The notes: generated by a model from the sequence alone, not told the origin. Shown: positions 28,025 to 36,408, counted from the first letter of the stretch. The stretch is 63,285 nucleotides of DNA from Bacteroidota bacterium (GCA_018267545.1 JAFDYG010000451.1:1-63285); one strand, 5' to 3'. Program-made: numbers and translations.

Positions 28025-28825
28025 TTATTTTTCCCCAATGTATAACGAGCAGATTCCCAAACTTAAACGTTTGTGCTGGGTATTGCGATACCCACAGCCG
28101 TCTAAAATCCGGATAAAATTTTCGCCTTCCGGGAACGCTTTTACCGAGTCATTCAAATACTGGTACGCCTCCCGGTTGCTCGACACCATCTTCCCCACGT
28201 TCGGCGCGACCAGCCGTAGATAAAAGTCGTATACCTGCCTCACCCCCGGCGTCTTGGGCTGGGAAAATTCCAGCACGACCAATCTTCCCCCCGGTTTCAA
28301 CACCCGCCACATCTCCCGCAGCCCCTTCTCCAGGTTCTCGAAATTGCGCACTCCAAAAGCGACCGTCGCAGCGTCGAAATGATTATCCGGGAAATGAATA
28401 CCCTCGCTATCTCCCGCCTCCAGCGTAATTCTATCCTCCAGCTTCAGCCTGCCCACCTTCTGCTTGCCGATCTCCAGCATCCCCTTGGAAATATCGATAC
28501 CCGTGACCCTGGAACCAGACAAATAACGGGCCATCATAATCGCCATATCCCCCGTACCCGTCGCCACGTCCAGGATAGTTTGACCCGCACCCGCACTCAC
28601 CCCAGAACCCGCGCCCGCCGCGGCGCCCTCGCTCTCTGCACGCGCGCGTGCACCCACTTCCCTTATCGCCCGCTTCCGCCAGTAAATATCTATCCCCCCC
28701 GACAAAAACCGGTTCAGGAAATCATACCTAAACGCAATCTTATCGAACATCTCAGCAACCTGCTGCTTCTTCCCAAGCTCCGAATCCTTGAACGGGACTA
28801 TCTTATCATGCGAATAATTGGCCAT
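28025..28825 (-). CDS. ubiE: Demethylmenaquinone methyltransferase
   Basis: 266 residues from an ATG at 28825. Methylates demethylmenaquinone to menaquinone using SAM. The UbiE/MenG signature is clear: FDKIAFRYDFLNRFLSGGIDIYWRKRAI, then LDVATGTGDMAIMMA, IDISKGMLEIGK, GDSEGIHFPDNHFDAATVAFGVRNFEN and LKPGGRLVVLEFSQP. A Gly/Ala/Ser-rich insert of about 20 residues (GARARAESEG and following) sits between the first helix and motif I, which explains the extra length. An exact TACCTTTG lies at 28834-28841, only eight bases from the ATG, so the mRNA may be leaderless. porT follows on the same strand. Confidence 0.93.
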   Translation of the reverse strand: MANYSHDKIVPFKDSELGKKQQVAEMFDKIAFRYDFLNRFLSGGIDIYWRKRAIREVGARARAESEGAAAGAGSGVSAGAGQTILDVATGTGDMAIMMARYLSGSRVTGIDISKGMLEIGKQKVGRLKLEDRITLEAGDSEGIHFPDNHFDAATVAFGVRNFENLEKGLREMWRVLKPGGRLVVLEFSQPKTPGVRQVYDFYLRLVAPNVGKMVSSNREAYQYLNDSVKAFPEGENFIRILDGCGYRNTQHKRLSLGICSLYIGEK

Positions 28826-28910
28826 AGCGGCCACAAAGGTACGCCACCGCGGCTAAATACTATGTATCTTGCACCCTTGAATTGGCCGGAACCCAATTCG
28901 CTCAATCAGT

Positions 28911-29519
28911 ATGGATATCCTCTCCTCCGTTTACGTCGTCAGCAGTCCTGACTACACCAAGTGCCCAGCCCCGGACCGGCCCGAATACGCATTCATCGGC
29001 CGAAGCAACGTAGGCAAATCCTCGCTGATCAACATGCTCATGAGCAACGAAAAGCTGGCCAAGACTTCCGGCACCCCCGGAAAAACCCAGCTGATCAATC
29101 ACTTCAGCATCAACAACAACTGGTACATCGTCGACCTGCCCGGCTACGGCTTCGCCAAAGTCTCCCAAAGCCAGCGGAAAAAGTGGGAACGGATGATCGA
29201 AGACTACCTCCGGAAAAGAGAGAACCTCGTCAACGTCTTTGTACTTATCGACAGCCGCCACGAGCCGCAAAAAATCGACCTCGAATTCGTCAACAAGCTG
29301 GGCTCCTGGCAAGTCCCCTTCTGTCTCGTCTTTACCAAGGCCGACAAAGAAAATCAACGCACCGTCGCCGCCAACGTAAAAGCCTTCCTCGAAAAGATGC
29401 GCCAAACCTGGCAGTTCCTCCCCCAGCATTTCGTCACCAGCGCCGTCAAAAAGATGGGCCGCGACAAGATCCTCTCCCTGATCGACGAGATGAACAAAGA
29501 GTTTCACACCCAGGACTAA
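28911..29519 (+). CDS. engB: Ribosome biogenesis GTPase EngB (YsxC/YihA)
   Basis: 202 residues, standard length. P-loop GTPase: G1 GRSNVGKSSLINML near 30-43, G2/G3 TPGKTQLINHF and DLPGYGFAKVS, G4 TKADK near 145 and a G5-like TSAVKKMG. It is needed for assembly of the large ribosomal subunit in bacteria (family knowledge). Divergent from ubiE with about 85 bases between. Cytoplasmic; no oddities. Confidence 0.95.
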   Translation: MDILSSVYVVSSPDYTKCPAPDRPEYAFIGRSNVGKSSLINMLMSNEKLAKTSGTPGKTQLINHFSINNNWYIVDLPGYGFAKVSQSQRKKWERMIEDYLRKRENLVNVFVLIDSRHEPQKIDLEFVNKLGSWQVPFCLVFTKADKENQRTVAANVKAFLEKMRQTWQFLPQHFVTSAVKKMGRDKILSLIDEMNKEFHTQD

Positions 29520-29670
29520 ACCCCGCGGCCGGCCCTCCCGCACTGCCCGATCACCCCCCATTGTTTACAATAAATTTTGAGAATTTCTTTTTCGAAGAGA
29601 GGAGACAAGCCCCTGGGCCGTGTTTTGGCACGACCTGCCACAGTAGCGAGCGCTACGGTCAGGGCACTGA

Positions 29671-30144
29671 CTAATTCACAACCTTATTCGCACAGCTGCT
29701 GCTGGCAAACGCTTCCGGCTTAGCCTTGAAGGCGAAGCCCATACCAAGTATGTAGCCCATTGCTTCCTTCAACGCATCATTGCTCTTGAAGCTCGGATTC
29801 GTATTGATGTCTGCATGGACCTCCATATCGACATTATACTTGTTAAAGAGATTGCAGAGCTCATACGCAATCTCGATACTCTTTGCTACTTCCACCAGCA
29901 TACGCTCTTTGATCGTGTACTGGTGCCGGGTCTTCTCGTTGTGAATAAACATGAAACCTCCATGTCCTTCACGCAGGAAGACGATGACCGTAGCAAATTC
30001 CGTTTCCAAACCTTTTACCTGGGAGTCAGTGCCGATGCATACTTTCAGCCGATAGCCCTTATCCGTCTCTCGACGGATTGCATTTTCAACGGCTTCAATG
30101 ATGGGTAGATCGATGAGATCGCCATTAAATTTTCGCCATAGCAT
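29671..30144 (-). CDS. YkuK-like ribonuclease H-fold protein (DUF458)
   Basis: 157 residues. The sequence LKVCIGTDSQVKGLETEFATVIVFL near 35-60 has the RNase H-like first strand with the TDSQ acidic residue, followed by EVAKSIEIAYEL, VEVHADINTNP-like and DALKEAMGYILGMGFAFKAKPEAFASS. This is the layout of DUF458/YkuK proteins, predicted nucleases whose function in Bacillus spores is unknown to me. Cytoplasmic. Convergent with engB; the spacer has short hairpins such as GTAGCG-AG-CGCTAC near 29644-29657 that may help termination. Confidence 0.8.
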   Translation of the reverse strand: MLWRKFNGDLIDLPIIEAVENAIRRETDKGYRLKVCIGTDSQVKGLETEFATVIVFLREGHGGFMFIHNEKTRHQYTIKERMLVEVAKSIEIAYELCNLFNKYNVDMEVHADINTNPSFKSNDALKEAMGYILGMGFAFKAKPEAFASSSCANKVVN

Positions 30145-30282
30145 ATTGAAATAGGTTTTTCGAATTTACCGAAAAACTCTTTATTCACAAAATCGTCTAA
30201 ACGTTAATGTATTATTAAGCTGCCCGGCAAACTAGCCGCCGCGGATGCCGCAAATCACATCCACAGCAAGCCGCCCGCGGCC

Positions 30283-30654
30283 CTAATACTGCCCCGTGCT
30301 CAGCAGCACCAGCGTACATGCCTCCATCGGCTCGATGCCGTTTTCTTGCGCTAACCGTTCCAGTTCTGGATTTTCCGCACCCGGATTGAAGATGATCCGT
30401 TTCGGATGAAGAGAGAGGATATAATCGTAGTACTCTTTCTGATTCTTTGCACTCAAATATAAAGTCACCGTATCCACGTCCGCATATTCCTTCTTCTCGG
30501 TCTCGATCTCGATGTCCCCCGCCCGTACCCGCTTCCGGCCGATTGCCACCACGGGATGCCCCTTAACTCGCAACCGATTCATAGCCAGATAGCTATAGCG
30601 GTCTGGATTGTCGGATGCGCCAAGCACGAGCGTCTTTTTTACGGATGTTGACAT
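30283..30654 (-). CDS. CoA-binding domain protein (YccU-like)
   Basis: 123 residues with one Rossmann domain: TLVLGASDNPDRYSYLAMNRL near the N-terminus (GAS nucleotide loop), VVAIGRK, DTVTLYLS, RIIFNPGAENPELE and EACTLVLLSTGQY. This is the small stand-alone CoA-binding family with no known enzymatic activity. It is the last gene of the five-gene operon starting at 33778, 12 bases after the SRPBCC gene, and so under the GbsR-like operator there (inference). Confidence 0.85.
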   Translation of the reverse strand: MSTSVKKTLVLGASDNPDRYSYLAMNRLRVKGHPVVAIGRKRVRAGDIEIETEKKEYADVDTVTLYLSAKNQKEYYDYILSLHPKRIIFNPGAENPELERLAQENGIEPMEACTLVLLSTGQY

Positions 30655-30666
30655 AGTCTGCCTAAA

Positions 30667-31635
30667 TTACAAATTCCTCTCGCATCTTGTTTGAATCACT
30701 TGCAAAATATTGTTCTGGATGTCTTTCATGATCCAACCCGCCCACCAGCTGGCGTAGAAGTTGAGCGGTGTCTTTAGGACCCAATGACTGTATAGATGCA
30801 ATCGGTACACACCCGACCCCAACCGCTCGAGCCGGTAAGTTCCATCCAGCACGTCGAAATACGCCCCGCCGATAACGATATGCTCATCCATCGCCGTCGG
30901 TGGAACCTTTGACGGGTCCGCATTAATGGAGAACCGCATCCGCTCCTGCTCCGCATAGTCGTTCACGATCTCCTCGAAGACAAGCCCCTTGCTGAAGATC
31001 GCCTGTCGCCGCCCCCCTACGCCGGTGTAATCCAGCTCCGCCCTTATCGGTCTCGGGAAACCCATCCACTTTGTCAACCCCCCATGGTCTTCCTCCGGAG
31101 CGATGGTCCGTACGCGCACCACATTGCTCCATATCCGCTCCGCCGGAGCCTGTATGTCGCTGTAAGTATAGGCTTCATATCGAGCCGGCAGCAAAGGCAG
31201 CAGCTTCTCCACCGGCGCACACACGATCGGAAGAAACAGAACCCAGCTCCCCTGCAATTTTTGCGAATCGTCGGACTGCTTCCTTCTTTTCTTTCCTGCG
31301 ACCAATCCCCCGATAGAAGAGGCGATCATCCAAAGCGGCATAATCATTATCCAGCACGCCGCACCTTCGATACGGAAAATCAACGTCACCGTCATAAAAG
31401 CAAACAGCGGCAGCCAGGGCATAAAGATGCAATAGCGAGTCTTCCTCGCTTTTACCGGGTCCGATATCATTACCGTCAGATAACCCACCACAAAGGGAAC
31501 GCCCGCCAGAAAGCTGATGGACATCACCGCAGGCAGAAGACCCGCAATATTCCCGGCGCCGAAAAACAACCGGGACAAGAGCGCATAAGCAACTGGGATG
31601 GCTATCACGAGCCACCACTTGGTCTTTTTTCTCAT
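30667..31635 (-). CDS. Membrane protein with C-terminal SRPBCC lipid-binding-like domain
   Basis: 322 residues. The first 130 residues contain four or five hydrophobic spans (WWLVIAIPVAYALLS, VPFVVGYLTVMI, PWLPLFAFMTVTLIF). After a Lys/Arg-rich linker, residues about 165-320 have the helix-grip features of SRPBCC/polyketide-cyclase-like domains: YEAYTYSDIQAPAERIWSNV, ELDYTGVGGRR, GTYRLERLG and YRLHLYSHWVLKTPLN. Such domains bind hydrophobic ligands. Part of the tight operon with the desaturase-like protein and SDR epimerase (spacing 12 bases each side), consistent with lipid remodelling (inference). Confidence 0.75.
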   Translation of the reverse strand: MRKKTKWWLVIAIPVAYALLSRLFFGAGNIAGLLPAVMSISFLAGVPFVVGYLTVMISDPVKARKTRYCIFMPWLPLFAFMTVTLIFRIEGAACWIMIMPLWMIASSIGGLVAGKKRRKQSDDSQKLQGSWVLFLPIVCAPVEKLLPLLPARYEAYTYSDIQAPAERIWSNVVRVRTIAPEEDHGGLTKWMGFPRPIRAELDYTGVGGRRQAIFSKGLVFEEIVNDYAEQERMRFSINADPSKVPPTAMDEHIVIGGAYFDVLDGTYRLERLGSGVYRLHLYSHWVLKTPLNFYASWWAGWIMKDIQNNILQVIQTRCERNL

Positions 31636-31647
31636 GATAAGAGCAAT

Positions 31648-32343
31648 TTAAAAAACTTCTTTAATGGTTACGTCCGGCAGTTTTTCTCTAATCCTCGCCG
31701 ACAGCTCCGGCAGCCGGATTGTCGGAACACCGGGGAACAAATGATACTCCAGGTGATAGAACATGTTATAGGTAAGCCTGTTCTTCCAGCGTTTATGCAG
31801 CGACCGGGCAAAGACCTCCTCGTCACAGTCGTGATGCACCGTCCACACCGCAAAAAAAGCCGTAAAGAGCTCTCCCGCCACCGCGCGCCGAATAGCCGGT
31901 GAACCCATTCGCAAAGCCGTCGCATGCAGACGATAGATAAATGCCGGCCCATACAATAGCGCCCGAACCGGCTTCATCTTCGCACAATTCCCTTCGACGT
32001 CTCCCTCCTTCAAACAGTATTTGTGGTGACGCAGGTGATTGAATTTAACGGCATGCATGGACGTAATCATCAGCAGGCTATTCATATACAGCGTAAATCC
32101 CGTATACCGCTTCCCGATTCCCAGGGTATAATGAAACCCATTGTGTACCTGCCGCAATCCCGTCAGGAAGAAAAGAAAGGAAAAGGGCAGGGCCAGAAGA
32201 TAGTAGTGGAAATAAGCAAGTCCGCAGGAAAGAAGCAACCAGGGCAGCGTAATATTATTTTCGATAAATCGCTGTCTAAGGCTCAACCGCGTCAAATCCT
32301 TCCACACGACCTTTTTCAACCGCGCATCTTGTAAAAGGCTCAT
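31648..32343 (-). CDS. Fatty acid desaturase-like membrane protein with altered third histidine box
   Basis: 231 residues from an ATG at 32343. Membrane di-iron desaturase layout: hydrophobic YFHYYLLALPFSFLFFLTG, box 1 HNGFH near 70, box 2 HLRHH near 103, and box 3 in YNMFYHLEYHLFPGVPTIRLPEL. The third box reads HLEYH. The canonical form is HxxHH, so one iron-ligand histidine is a tyrosine, and activity may be changed or lost. It is shorter than typical desaturases, with a compressed middle section. Third gene of the operon under the GbsR operator; 12 bases from the SRPBCC gene and 10 from the SDR gene. Confidence 0.78.
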   Translation of the reverse strand: MSLLQDARLKKVVWKDLTRLSLRQRFIENNITLPWLLLSCGLAYFHYYLLALPFSFLFFLTGLRQVHNGFHYTLGIGKRYTGFTLYMNSLLMITSMHAVKFNHLRHHKYCLKEGDVEGNCAKMKPVRALLYGPAFIYRLHATALRMGSPAIRRAVAGELFTAFFAVWTVHHDCDEEVFARSLHKRWKNRLTYNMFYHLEYHLFPGVPTIRLPELSARIREKLPDVTIKEVF

Positions 32344-32353
32344 AATAGTAAGT

Positions 32354-33349
32354 TTAAAAGAAATGATACAATCGTCTTGGCATCTTCCGCACGATCGAGC
32401 GCAATGCCGCATCCACCCGCGCATACTGGAACGTAAACCCAGTCTCCAGCAGCTTCGTCGGCACCACCCACCTGCTCTTCAATATCAGCTCTGTCTCTGT
32501 ACCGATCAGCAATGCCCCCAGCTTCAACAACCAGACCGGAGCAGGCAGTCCAATTTTATGACCGGTGATCCTTCTCAGCGTCGACATGAAGTAAGAGTTC
32601 GTCACAGGTCCCGGCGCCGCCAGATTGAACACACCTTCCAGCTCCGTATGTTCCAGAAACCATTCGATCGCCCGGCCGACGTCATCGATATGCACCCAGC
32701 TATACATCTGCCGCCCATTGCCTTGCCGCCCTCCAAGCCCCGTCTTTACAAGGTTGAGATATGGAACCATCACACCCCCTTGCCCCAGTGTAATCGCCAT
32801 CCGCATCGCCACCTTCCGCGTAAAAGGCGTCCTTTGCTCATCGAATGTCTTTTCCCAACGCTTACACACTTGTACTGAAAAGTCATTCTGGTATTCTCCC
32901 GTATACTCGTCCTGCGACGTATCCGTTGCATGCCGGTAGATCGTAGCGCTCGCCGCATTGATCCACAGCTTCGGCGGCACCGTAGCCTCCCGTATCGCCT
33001 GCCCGATGGCCCGCGTCGCATCCGTGCGACTATCAAAGATCTCTTTCTTATTCTCAGCCGTATAACGGCAGTTCACACTTTTACCCGCCAGATTGATCAC
33101 CAGATCGGCTCCCTCCAGCTCCTCCGCCCAGTGCTTCTCCACAAAACGCCCATCCCAATGCCAGTAGGTGATATAGTAACCATCGTCCGCAGTCAGCAAT
33201 CGCTTGCCAAAACCATTGTTCTTGCCCGTAGCGGCCGTAGCCGACTGACGGCTAAGAATAATCACATTGTTCTCCTTCCCCCAGCGGGCGGCCAACGCCT
33301 GACCGATAAAGCCCGTACCACCCGCAATAATGATCTTCTTGTTTTTCAT
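32354..33349 (-). CDS. TIGR01777-type SDR epimerase (YfcH-like)
   Basis: 331 residues. The N-terminal Rossmann fold has KIIIAGGTGFIGQALAARW with GxxGxxG. The family region follows: ADLVINLAGKSVNCRYTAENKKEIFDSR, LWINAASATIYRHA, then GGRQGNGRQMYSWVHIDDV, GVFNLAAPGPVTN and the C-terminal LLETGFTFQY...ALRSIV. It uses a nicotinamide cofactor; the substrate is unknown. Family members occur in stress and light-response operons with SRPBCC proteins (recollection). No photolyase is present here. Second gene of the operon, 18 bases after the small membrane protein. Confidence 0.88.
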   Translation of the reverse strand: MKNKKIIIAGGTGFIGQALAARWGKENNVIILSRQSATAATGKNNGFGKRLLTADDGYYITYWHWDGRFVEKHWAEELEGADLVINLAGKSVNCRYTAENKKEIFDSRTDATRAIGQAIREATVPPKLWINAASATIYRHATDTSQDEYTGEYQNDFSVQVCKRWEKTFDEQRTPFTRKVAMRMAITLGQGGVMVPYLNLVKTGLGGRQGNGRQMYSWVHIDDVGRAIEWFLEHTELEGVFNLAAPGPVTNSYFMSTLRRITGHKIGLPAPVWLLKLGALLIGTETELILKSRWVVPTKLLETGFTFQYARVDAALRSIVRKMPRRLYHFF

Positions 33350-33367
33350 TGTGCAGTGTTTAGAGGA

Positions 33368-33778
33368 TTAATAAATGCCCTTCGAAGGATTTTCACCAGG
33401 ATAGACAAAATGAGCGCCAGCCGTTTTTTTCTCCAGCAATGCTTTCTTACGCAGTTTAAAAAACACGAACATGTTGAAGAAATGCATCCCGCCCAGGATA
33501 AGAATGATCGCCCCGATCTTGAGACTCAGCTCCTCGATCAGCACCCGCGCAGTCGTTACGTCGTATTCGATCCGCAGGGTGTACACCGCATAGCCGATAT
33601 TGATCAGATAGAAGCCCACCAGCAGCAGATTGTTGACCGCCTTGGCCAAATCCTCGTTGCCATGAAAGATGTCGATCAAAAAGACCTTTCCATTCCGGAA
33701 CAAAGTCCTCGCCACCCAAACAGTCAGGATAACCGTAAGAACCAGATAAACGCTGTAGCAAATAATAATGTAAGACAT
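33368..33778 (-). CDS. Small four-span membrane protein, uncharacterised
   Basis: 136 residues with three to four hydrophobic segments (YIIICYSVYLVLTVILTVWVA, AVNNLLLVGFYLINIGYAVYTL, IGAIILILGGMHFFNMFVF) and a short polar tail. No family is recognised. It is the first gene of the operon 33778-30283, so it lies nearest the operator at 33818-33837. It probably acts in the inner membrane with the desaturase-like and SRPBCC proteins (inference). Confidence 0.7.
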   Translation of the reverse strand: MSYIIICYSVYLVLTVILTVWVARTLFRNGKVFLIDIFHGNEDLAKAVNNLLLVGFYLINIGYAVYTLRIEYDVTTARVLIEELSLKIGAIILILGGMHFFNMFVFFKLRKKALLEKKTAGAHFVYPGENPSKGIY

Positions 33779-33817
33779 AGTTGTAAATTTTGGTATTGAA
33801 TAAATATTGTTATTGAA

Positions 33818-33837
33818 CTTTCAGAAAATATTGAAAC
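33818..33837. promoter_or_regulatory. Operator copy upstream of the membrane/lipid operon
   Basis: CTTTCAGAAAATATTGAAAC closely resembles the perfect palindrome in front of the gbsR-like gene (34470-34489); both are preceded by GAA on the + strand. It lies 40 bases before the start of the operon at 33778, where a -33 box would fall. Inferred to be bound by the GbsR/MarR-type protein encoded next door. Confidence 0.68.
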
Positions 33838-33854
33838 ATTGAATCCAAATAAAA

Positions 33855-33869
33855 GGGACTTCAAGTCCC
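33855..33869 (-). terminator. Terminator of the GbsR-like gene
   Basis: GGGACTT-G-AAGTCCC on the minus strand followed by TTTTATTT: a 7-bp stem and T-rich tail, 41 bases after the regulator's stop. It separates the regulator from the operon it seems to control. Confidence 0.65.
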
Positions 33870-33910
33870 ATCCTACAACGCGCCCAATCGCAACGCTCAC
33901 CACAACACAC

Positions 33911-34435
33911 CTAATGCTTCGCCCCAAACAACTTCATCAAACTGCTCCAAAACCAATGCTCATCAGCTTTAATCATCGTATCCAGCGTCTTATCCGCCTG
34001 CTCGCTAAACTTCCGGATATTCTGTATCGTGTCCGTAAAAGTCTTCACCGCCCGATCCTTCTTATCCCCCTCCACATCACTCAGCTCCTTCAACACCGGA
34101 ATCATCAAATCCAGCTCCCGCTTCTTCCGCTCCTTCACGATCTGCCTCGCCACCTTCCAGATATCCTTCTCCGCCGTAAAGAACTCCTTCCTTTCCCCCG
34201 CCACAATCACTTTCTGAACCAGCCCCCAGTCGATCAGCTCCCGCAGATTCATATTCGCATTCCCCCTGCTGATCTGAAGCTCCTCCATCACCTCATCAGC
34301 GCTCAACGCATCGGGACTCACCAGCAGCAGCGCATGTATCTGCGCCATCGTCCGGTTGATGCCCCAATTCGAGCCAAATCTTCCCCAGTTCGCTATAAAT
34401 TGTGATTTTGCTTCTGCCAGCTGCATACCCTTCAT
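33911..34435 (-). CDS. GbsR/MarR-family transcriptional regulator
   Basis: 174 residues from the ATG at 34435; a TTG upstream lies inside the promoter and is rejected. The winged-helix domain is WGRFGSNWGINRTMAQIHALLLVSP, LSADEVMEELQISRGNANMNLRELIDWGLV and the wing VIVAGERKEFFTAEKDIWKVARQIV, typical of GbsR proteins. A helical C-terminal domain (RKRELDLMIPVLKEL, ADKTLDTMIKADE) probably dimerises and may sense a ligand. A perfect palindrome overlaps its own -33 box, and a near-copy precedes the adjacent operon, so it is likely an autoregulated repressor of both. Confidence 0.9.
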   Translation of the reverse strand: MKGMQLAEAKSQFIANWGRFGSNWGINRTMAQIHALLLVSPDALSADEVMEELQISRGNANMNLRELIDWGLVQKVIVAGERKEFFTAEKDIWKVARQIVKERKKRELDLMIPVLKELSDVEGDKKDRAVKTFTDTIQNIRKFSEQADKTLDTMIKADEHWFWSSLMKLFGAKH

Positions 34436-34447
34436 TGATTTCTGACT

Positions 34448-34477
34448 CAAAGATAATAACTTTTCTGAACTTTCAAA
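34448..34477 (-). promoter_or_regulatory. Promoter of the GbsR-like gene
   Basis: TTTG, 18 bases, TATCTTTG on the minus strand: exact matches to the Bacteroidota -33 and -7 boxes. The predicted start is near 34441, a few bases before the ATG at 34435. The -33 box is inside the palindrome at 34470-34489, as expected for repression. Confidence 0.75.
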
Positions 34478-34489
34478 AATATTTGAAAG
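34470..34489. promoter_or_regulatory. Operator palindrome overlapping the gbsR-like promoter
   Basis: CTTTCAAA-AATA-TTTGAAAG, with perfect 8-bp arms. A close copy stands upstream of the operon at 33818-33837. The pair of sites beside one regulator gene makes autoregulation plus operon control the simplest reading (inference). Confidence 0.72.
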
Positions 34490-34539
34490 TTTGTTTTCCC
34501 GCCCCTTCTCTCAAGCCGTCAGCCATGAGCCGCAGAGCC

Positions 34540-34926
34540 TTATTTGAGCTTAAAATCAACCGGTTGTAATTTGTAGGAATTCACCAGCCGCCCACTCTGA
34601 TTCGCCGGCACCCATTTCGGACTCTGCTTTATCATAGCCAGCGCCGCTTCCGCTAATATGGAATTGCCACTCATGACCTTGAAGTCTGCCAGCGTGCTGT
34701 CTTTGTAAACGATAAACCGCAGTATCACCCGTCCCTCGATTTTCTTTTGAATGGCTTTGGCAGGATATTTCAGGTGTGTAGCCACGAACTCCCGCCAGCC
34801 GCGAATTCCACCCGGGAAATTGGCTTCTATTTCCACCCGCTGAAACACCGGCTCTTTTTCACGAACCTGTGCACATATAGACTGAAAAGAAAAAAAGACC
34901 AGACAAGCGGTCAAAACGATTTTCAT
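34540..34926 (-). CDS. Secreted TonB C-terminal-domain protein
   Basis: 128 residues with a signal peptide (MKIVLTACLVFFSFQSICAQ). The mature part is essentially one TonB C-terminal domain: EANFPGGIRGWREFVATHLKYPAKAIQKKIEGRV, FIVYKDSTLADFKVMSG, AALAMIKQSPKWVPANQSGRLVNS. It lacks the inner-membrane anchor and Pro-rich linker of a true TonB, so it cannot transduce energy by itself and may be a periplasmic binding module. It starts 3 bases after the stop of the DUF5723 gene and is coupled to it. Confidence 0.85.
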   Translation of the reverse strand: MKIVLTACLVFFSFQSICAQVREKEPVFQRVEIEANFPGGIRGWREFVATHLKYPAKAIQKKIEGRVILRFIVYKDSTLADFKVMSGNSILAEAALAMIKQSPKWVPANQSGRLVNSYKLQPVDFKLK

Positions 34927-34929
34927 GGT

Positions 34930-36408
34930 TTAATCTTTAGGACAAGTATACATCTTATCCTCCTTCTGCTTGAATCCGCCCTTGTGTTTCCCCGGACGAA
35001 CTACAAACGATAGATAGAAACCCCCATTCTGCGCCTTGGTCTTTGAAAAGACGGTCGCCCAGTTATGTACCCCAAAGATCACCGGCCCGGCCTTGAACGC
35101 TCCCCCCAGCCATACCTTGCCATCCGTCGTCACGGTCAAAGGCAGATATCCTCCCAGGCTTCTCGTTTCCCACCGGGGCGTAACCGCCAGCAGCGTCATC
35201 TCCTTGGTATAAAAAGTCTTCCCCTTGTTGTTTCCTCCGAGGTTAAGGGTGAGGTTGGCATTTATGGCAAAATGGTCTTGCAGGGGACGATCTACATTGA
35301 GGACCAGCCGCACCGGATTCCAAATCTTGAACTGCCCCGTCAGCGTCTGAAAATCATCTACGATCGTAGACAGGCTATCGTTGAACTCAGCAAAGCTTCC
35401 CGTATTATCGAACTTCTTATTCAGGTCGACATCCGTAACGTTCGATTTAGGAGTGCTGGCCGACCGGCTCTGCGTGCCATAGATGTAGTTGTTCCGGCCG
35501 ATGTCCAGCAGGCTGGCCCCCAGCTTCCACTCATAATCCCAATAGTCGTCATCGTCGTCGTCCGGAGCTTTCAGCGCCTGCGTCTTCACCAGGTATTCTA
35601 CCCCCAGGTCCATCGCTACGCCGCCTTGCGAATGGCCTAAGAAATCGCTCAAATTCTTTGAGGTGCTTTGATTGTCGTGCCAGTAGTCGTAGTTGGCGGA
35701 ATAGCCGTAGCGGAAATTTCCGGCCAGCAGGTTGTAGAGGGTTTCTCCCGTGGGCAGCGCATTTCGGTTGATTCCGCCATTCCTCAGCTGCGCAAAAGCC
35801 CCCGAAAGCCCTCGCATGCCCTTTAACGTAACTCCCGCGTTCAGCCGTCCAAAGCCATCGTCCCAAATGGTCCTGCTATAGGTGGCATATAGCTCCATCC
35901 AGGTGCTGCTGGCGACCTGGGCCTCATAAACGGTATTGGGTCCATTGATGCTGAAGAAGTCATTCATATCTTTCAGCGTATCGTTGTAATTGGTCAACCC
36001 CGTTCGAACGGTAGTATAGCTCTTCAGGTTAAGACCAAAAGAAATCGCTTGCTTGCGCCCCAACAAAAAACGGGCGTTGAATAGATGCAGATTGTAATTG
36101 ACGGAAGCAAAACGTCGGATATTGCCCGGAGTCCACTTGTATGCGATGGTATCCGGATGGGAGAGATAGGAGTAGTTGCCGAATTTAATCGCATTGGTGC
36201 TATTCTTCAGCTGGGTAGACAGGATGGTGAAATCCCACTTGTACGGAGTAGACAGGATAGAAGCCGGATTATTCGATACCCCCATTGCCCCGGCAAAGGG
36301 GGAACCCTCGACTGCATGATAATCTTGCGCATATGCTCCGTAATAACCCACCAAGCCCAGTAAGAACCCCAATAAGACCTGTTTCGTCATCCAGTTAATT
36401 TTTGTCAT
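34930..36408 (-). CDS. DUF5723-like secreted protein, likely outer-membrane barrel
   Basis: 492 residues from an ATG at 36408. It has a signal peptide (VLLGFLLGLVGYYGAYAQ), then VEGSPFAGAMGVSNNPASIL, a start typical of PorV/FadL-like barrels of Bacteroidota. Many amphipathic aromatic strands follow (WTPGNIRRFASVNYNLHLF, AISFGLNLKSYTTVRTG). An Asp cluster APDDDDDDYWDYE lies near 286. DUF5723 is my best family guess by layout. Function unknown. Coupled to the TonB-domain gene downstream. Confidence 0.68.
   Translation of the reverse strand: MTKINWMTKQVLLGFLLGLVGYYGAYAQDYHAVEGSPFAGAMGVSNNPASILSTPYKWDFTILSTQLKNSTNAIKFGNYSYLSHPDTIAYKWTPGNIRRFASVNYNLHLFNARFLLGRKQAISFGLNLKSYTTVRTGLTNYNDTLKDMNDFFSINGPNTVYEAQVASSTWMELYATYSRTIWDDGFGRLNAGVTLKGMRGLSGAFAQLRNGGINRNALPTGETLYNLLAGNFRYGYSANYDYWHDNQSTSKNLSDFLGHSQGGVAMDLGVEYLVKTQALKAPDDDDDDYWDYEWKLGASLLDIGRNNYIYGTQSRSASTPKSNVTDVDLNKKFDNTGSFAEFNDSLSTIVDDFQTLTGQFKIWNPVRLVLNVDRPLQDHFAINANLTLNLGGNNKGKTFYTKEMTLLAVTPRWETRSLGGYLPLTVTTDGKVWLGGAFKAGPVIFGVHNWATVFSKTKAQNGGFYLSFVVRPGKHKGGFKQKEDKMYTCPKD

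Noticed and set aside
29520-29670. Small RNA between engB and the YkuK-like gene
   Set aside because: Short hairpins are present but no promoter or clear terminator; a convergent 3' region is enough explanation.
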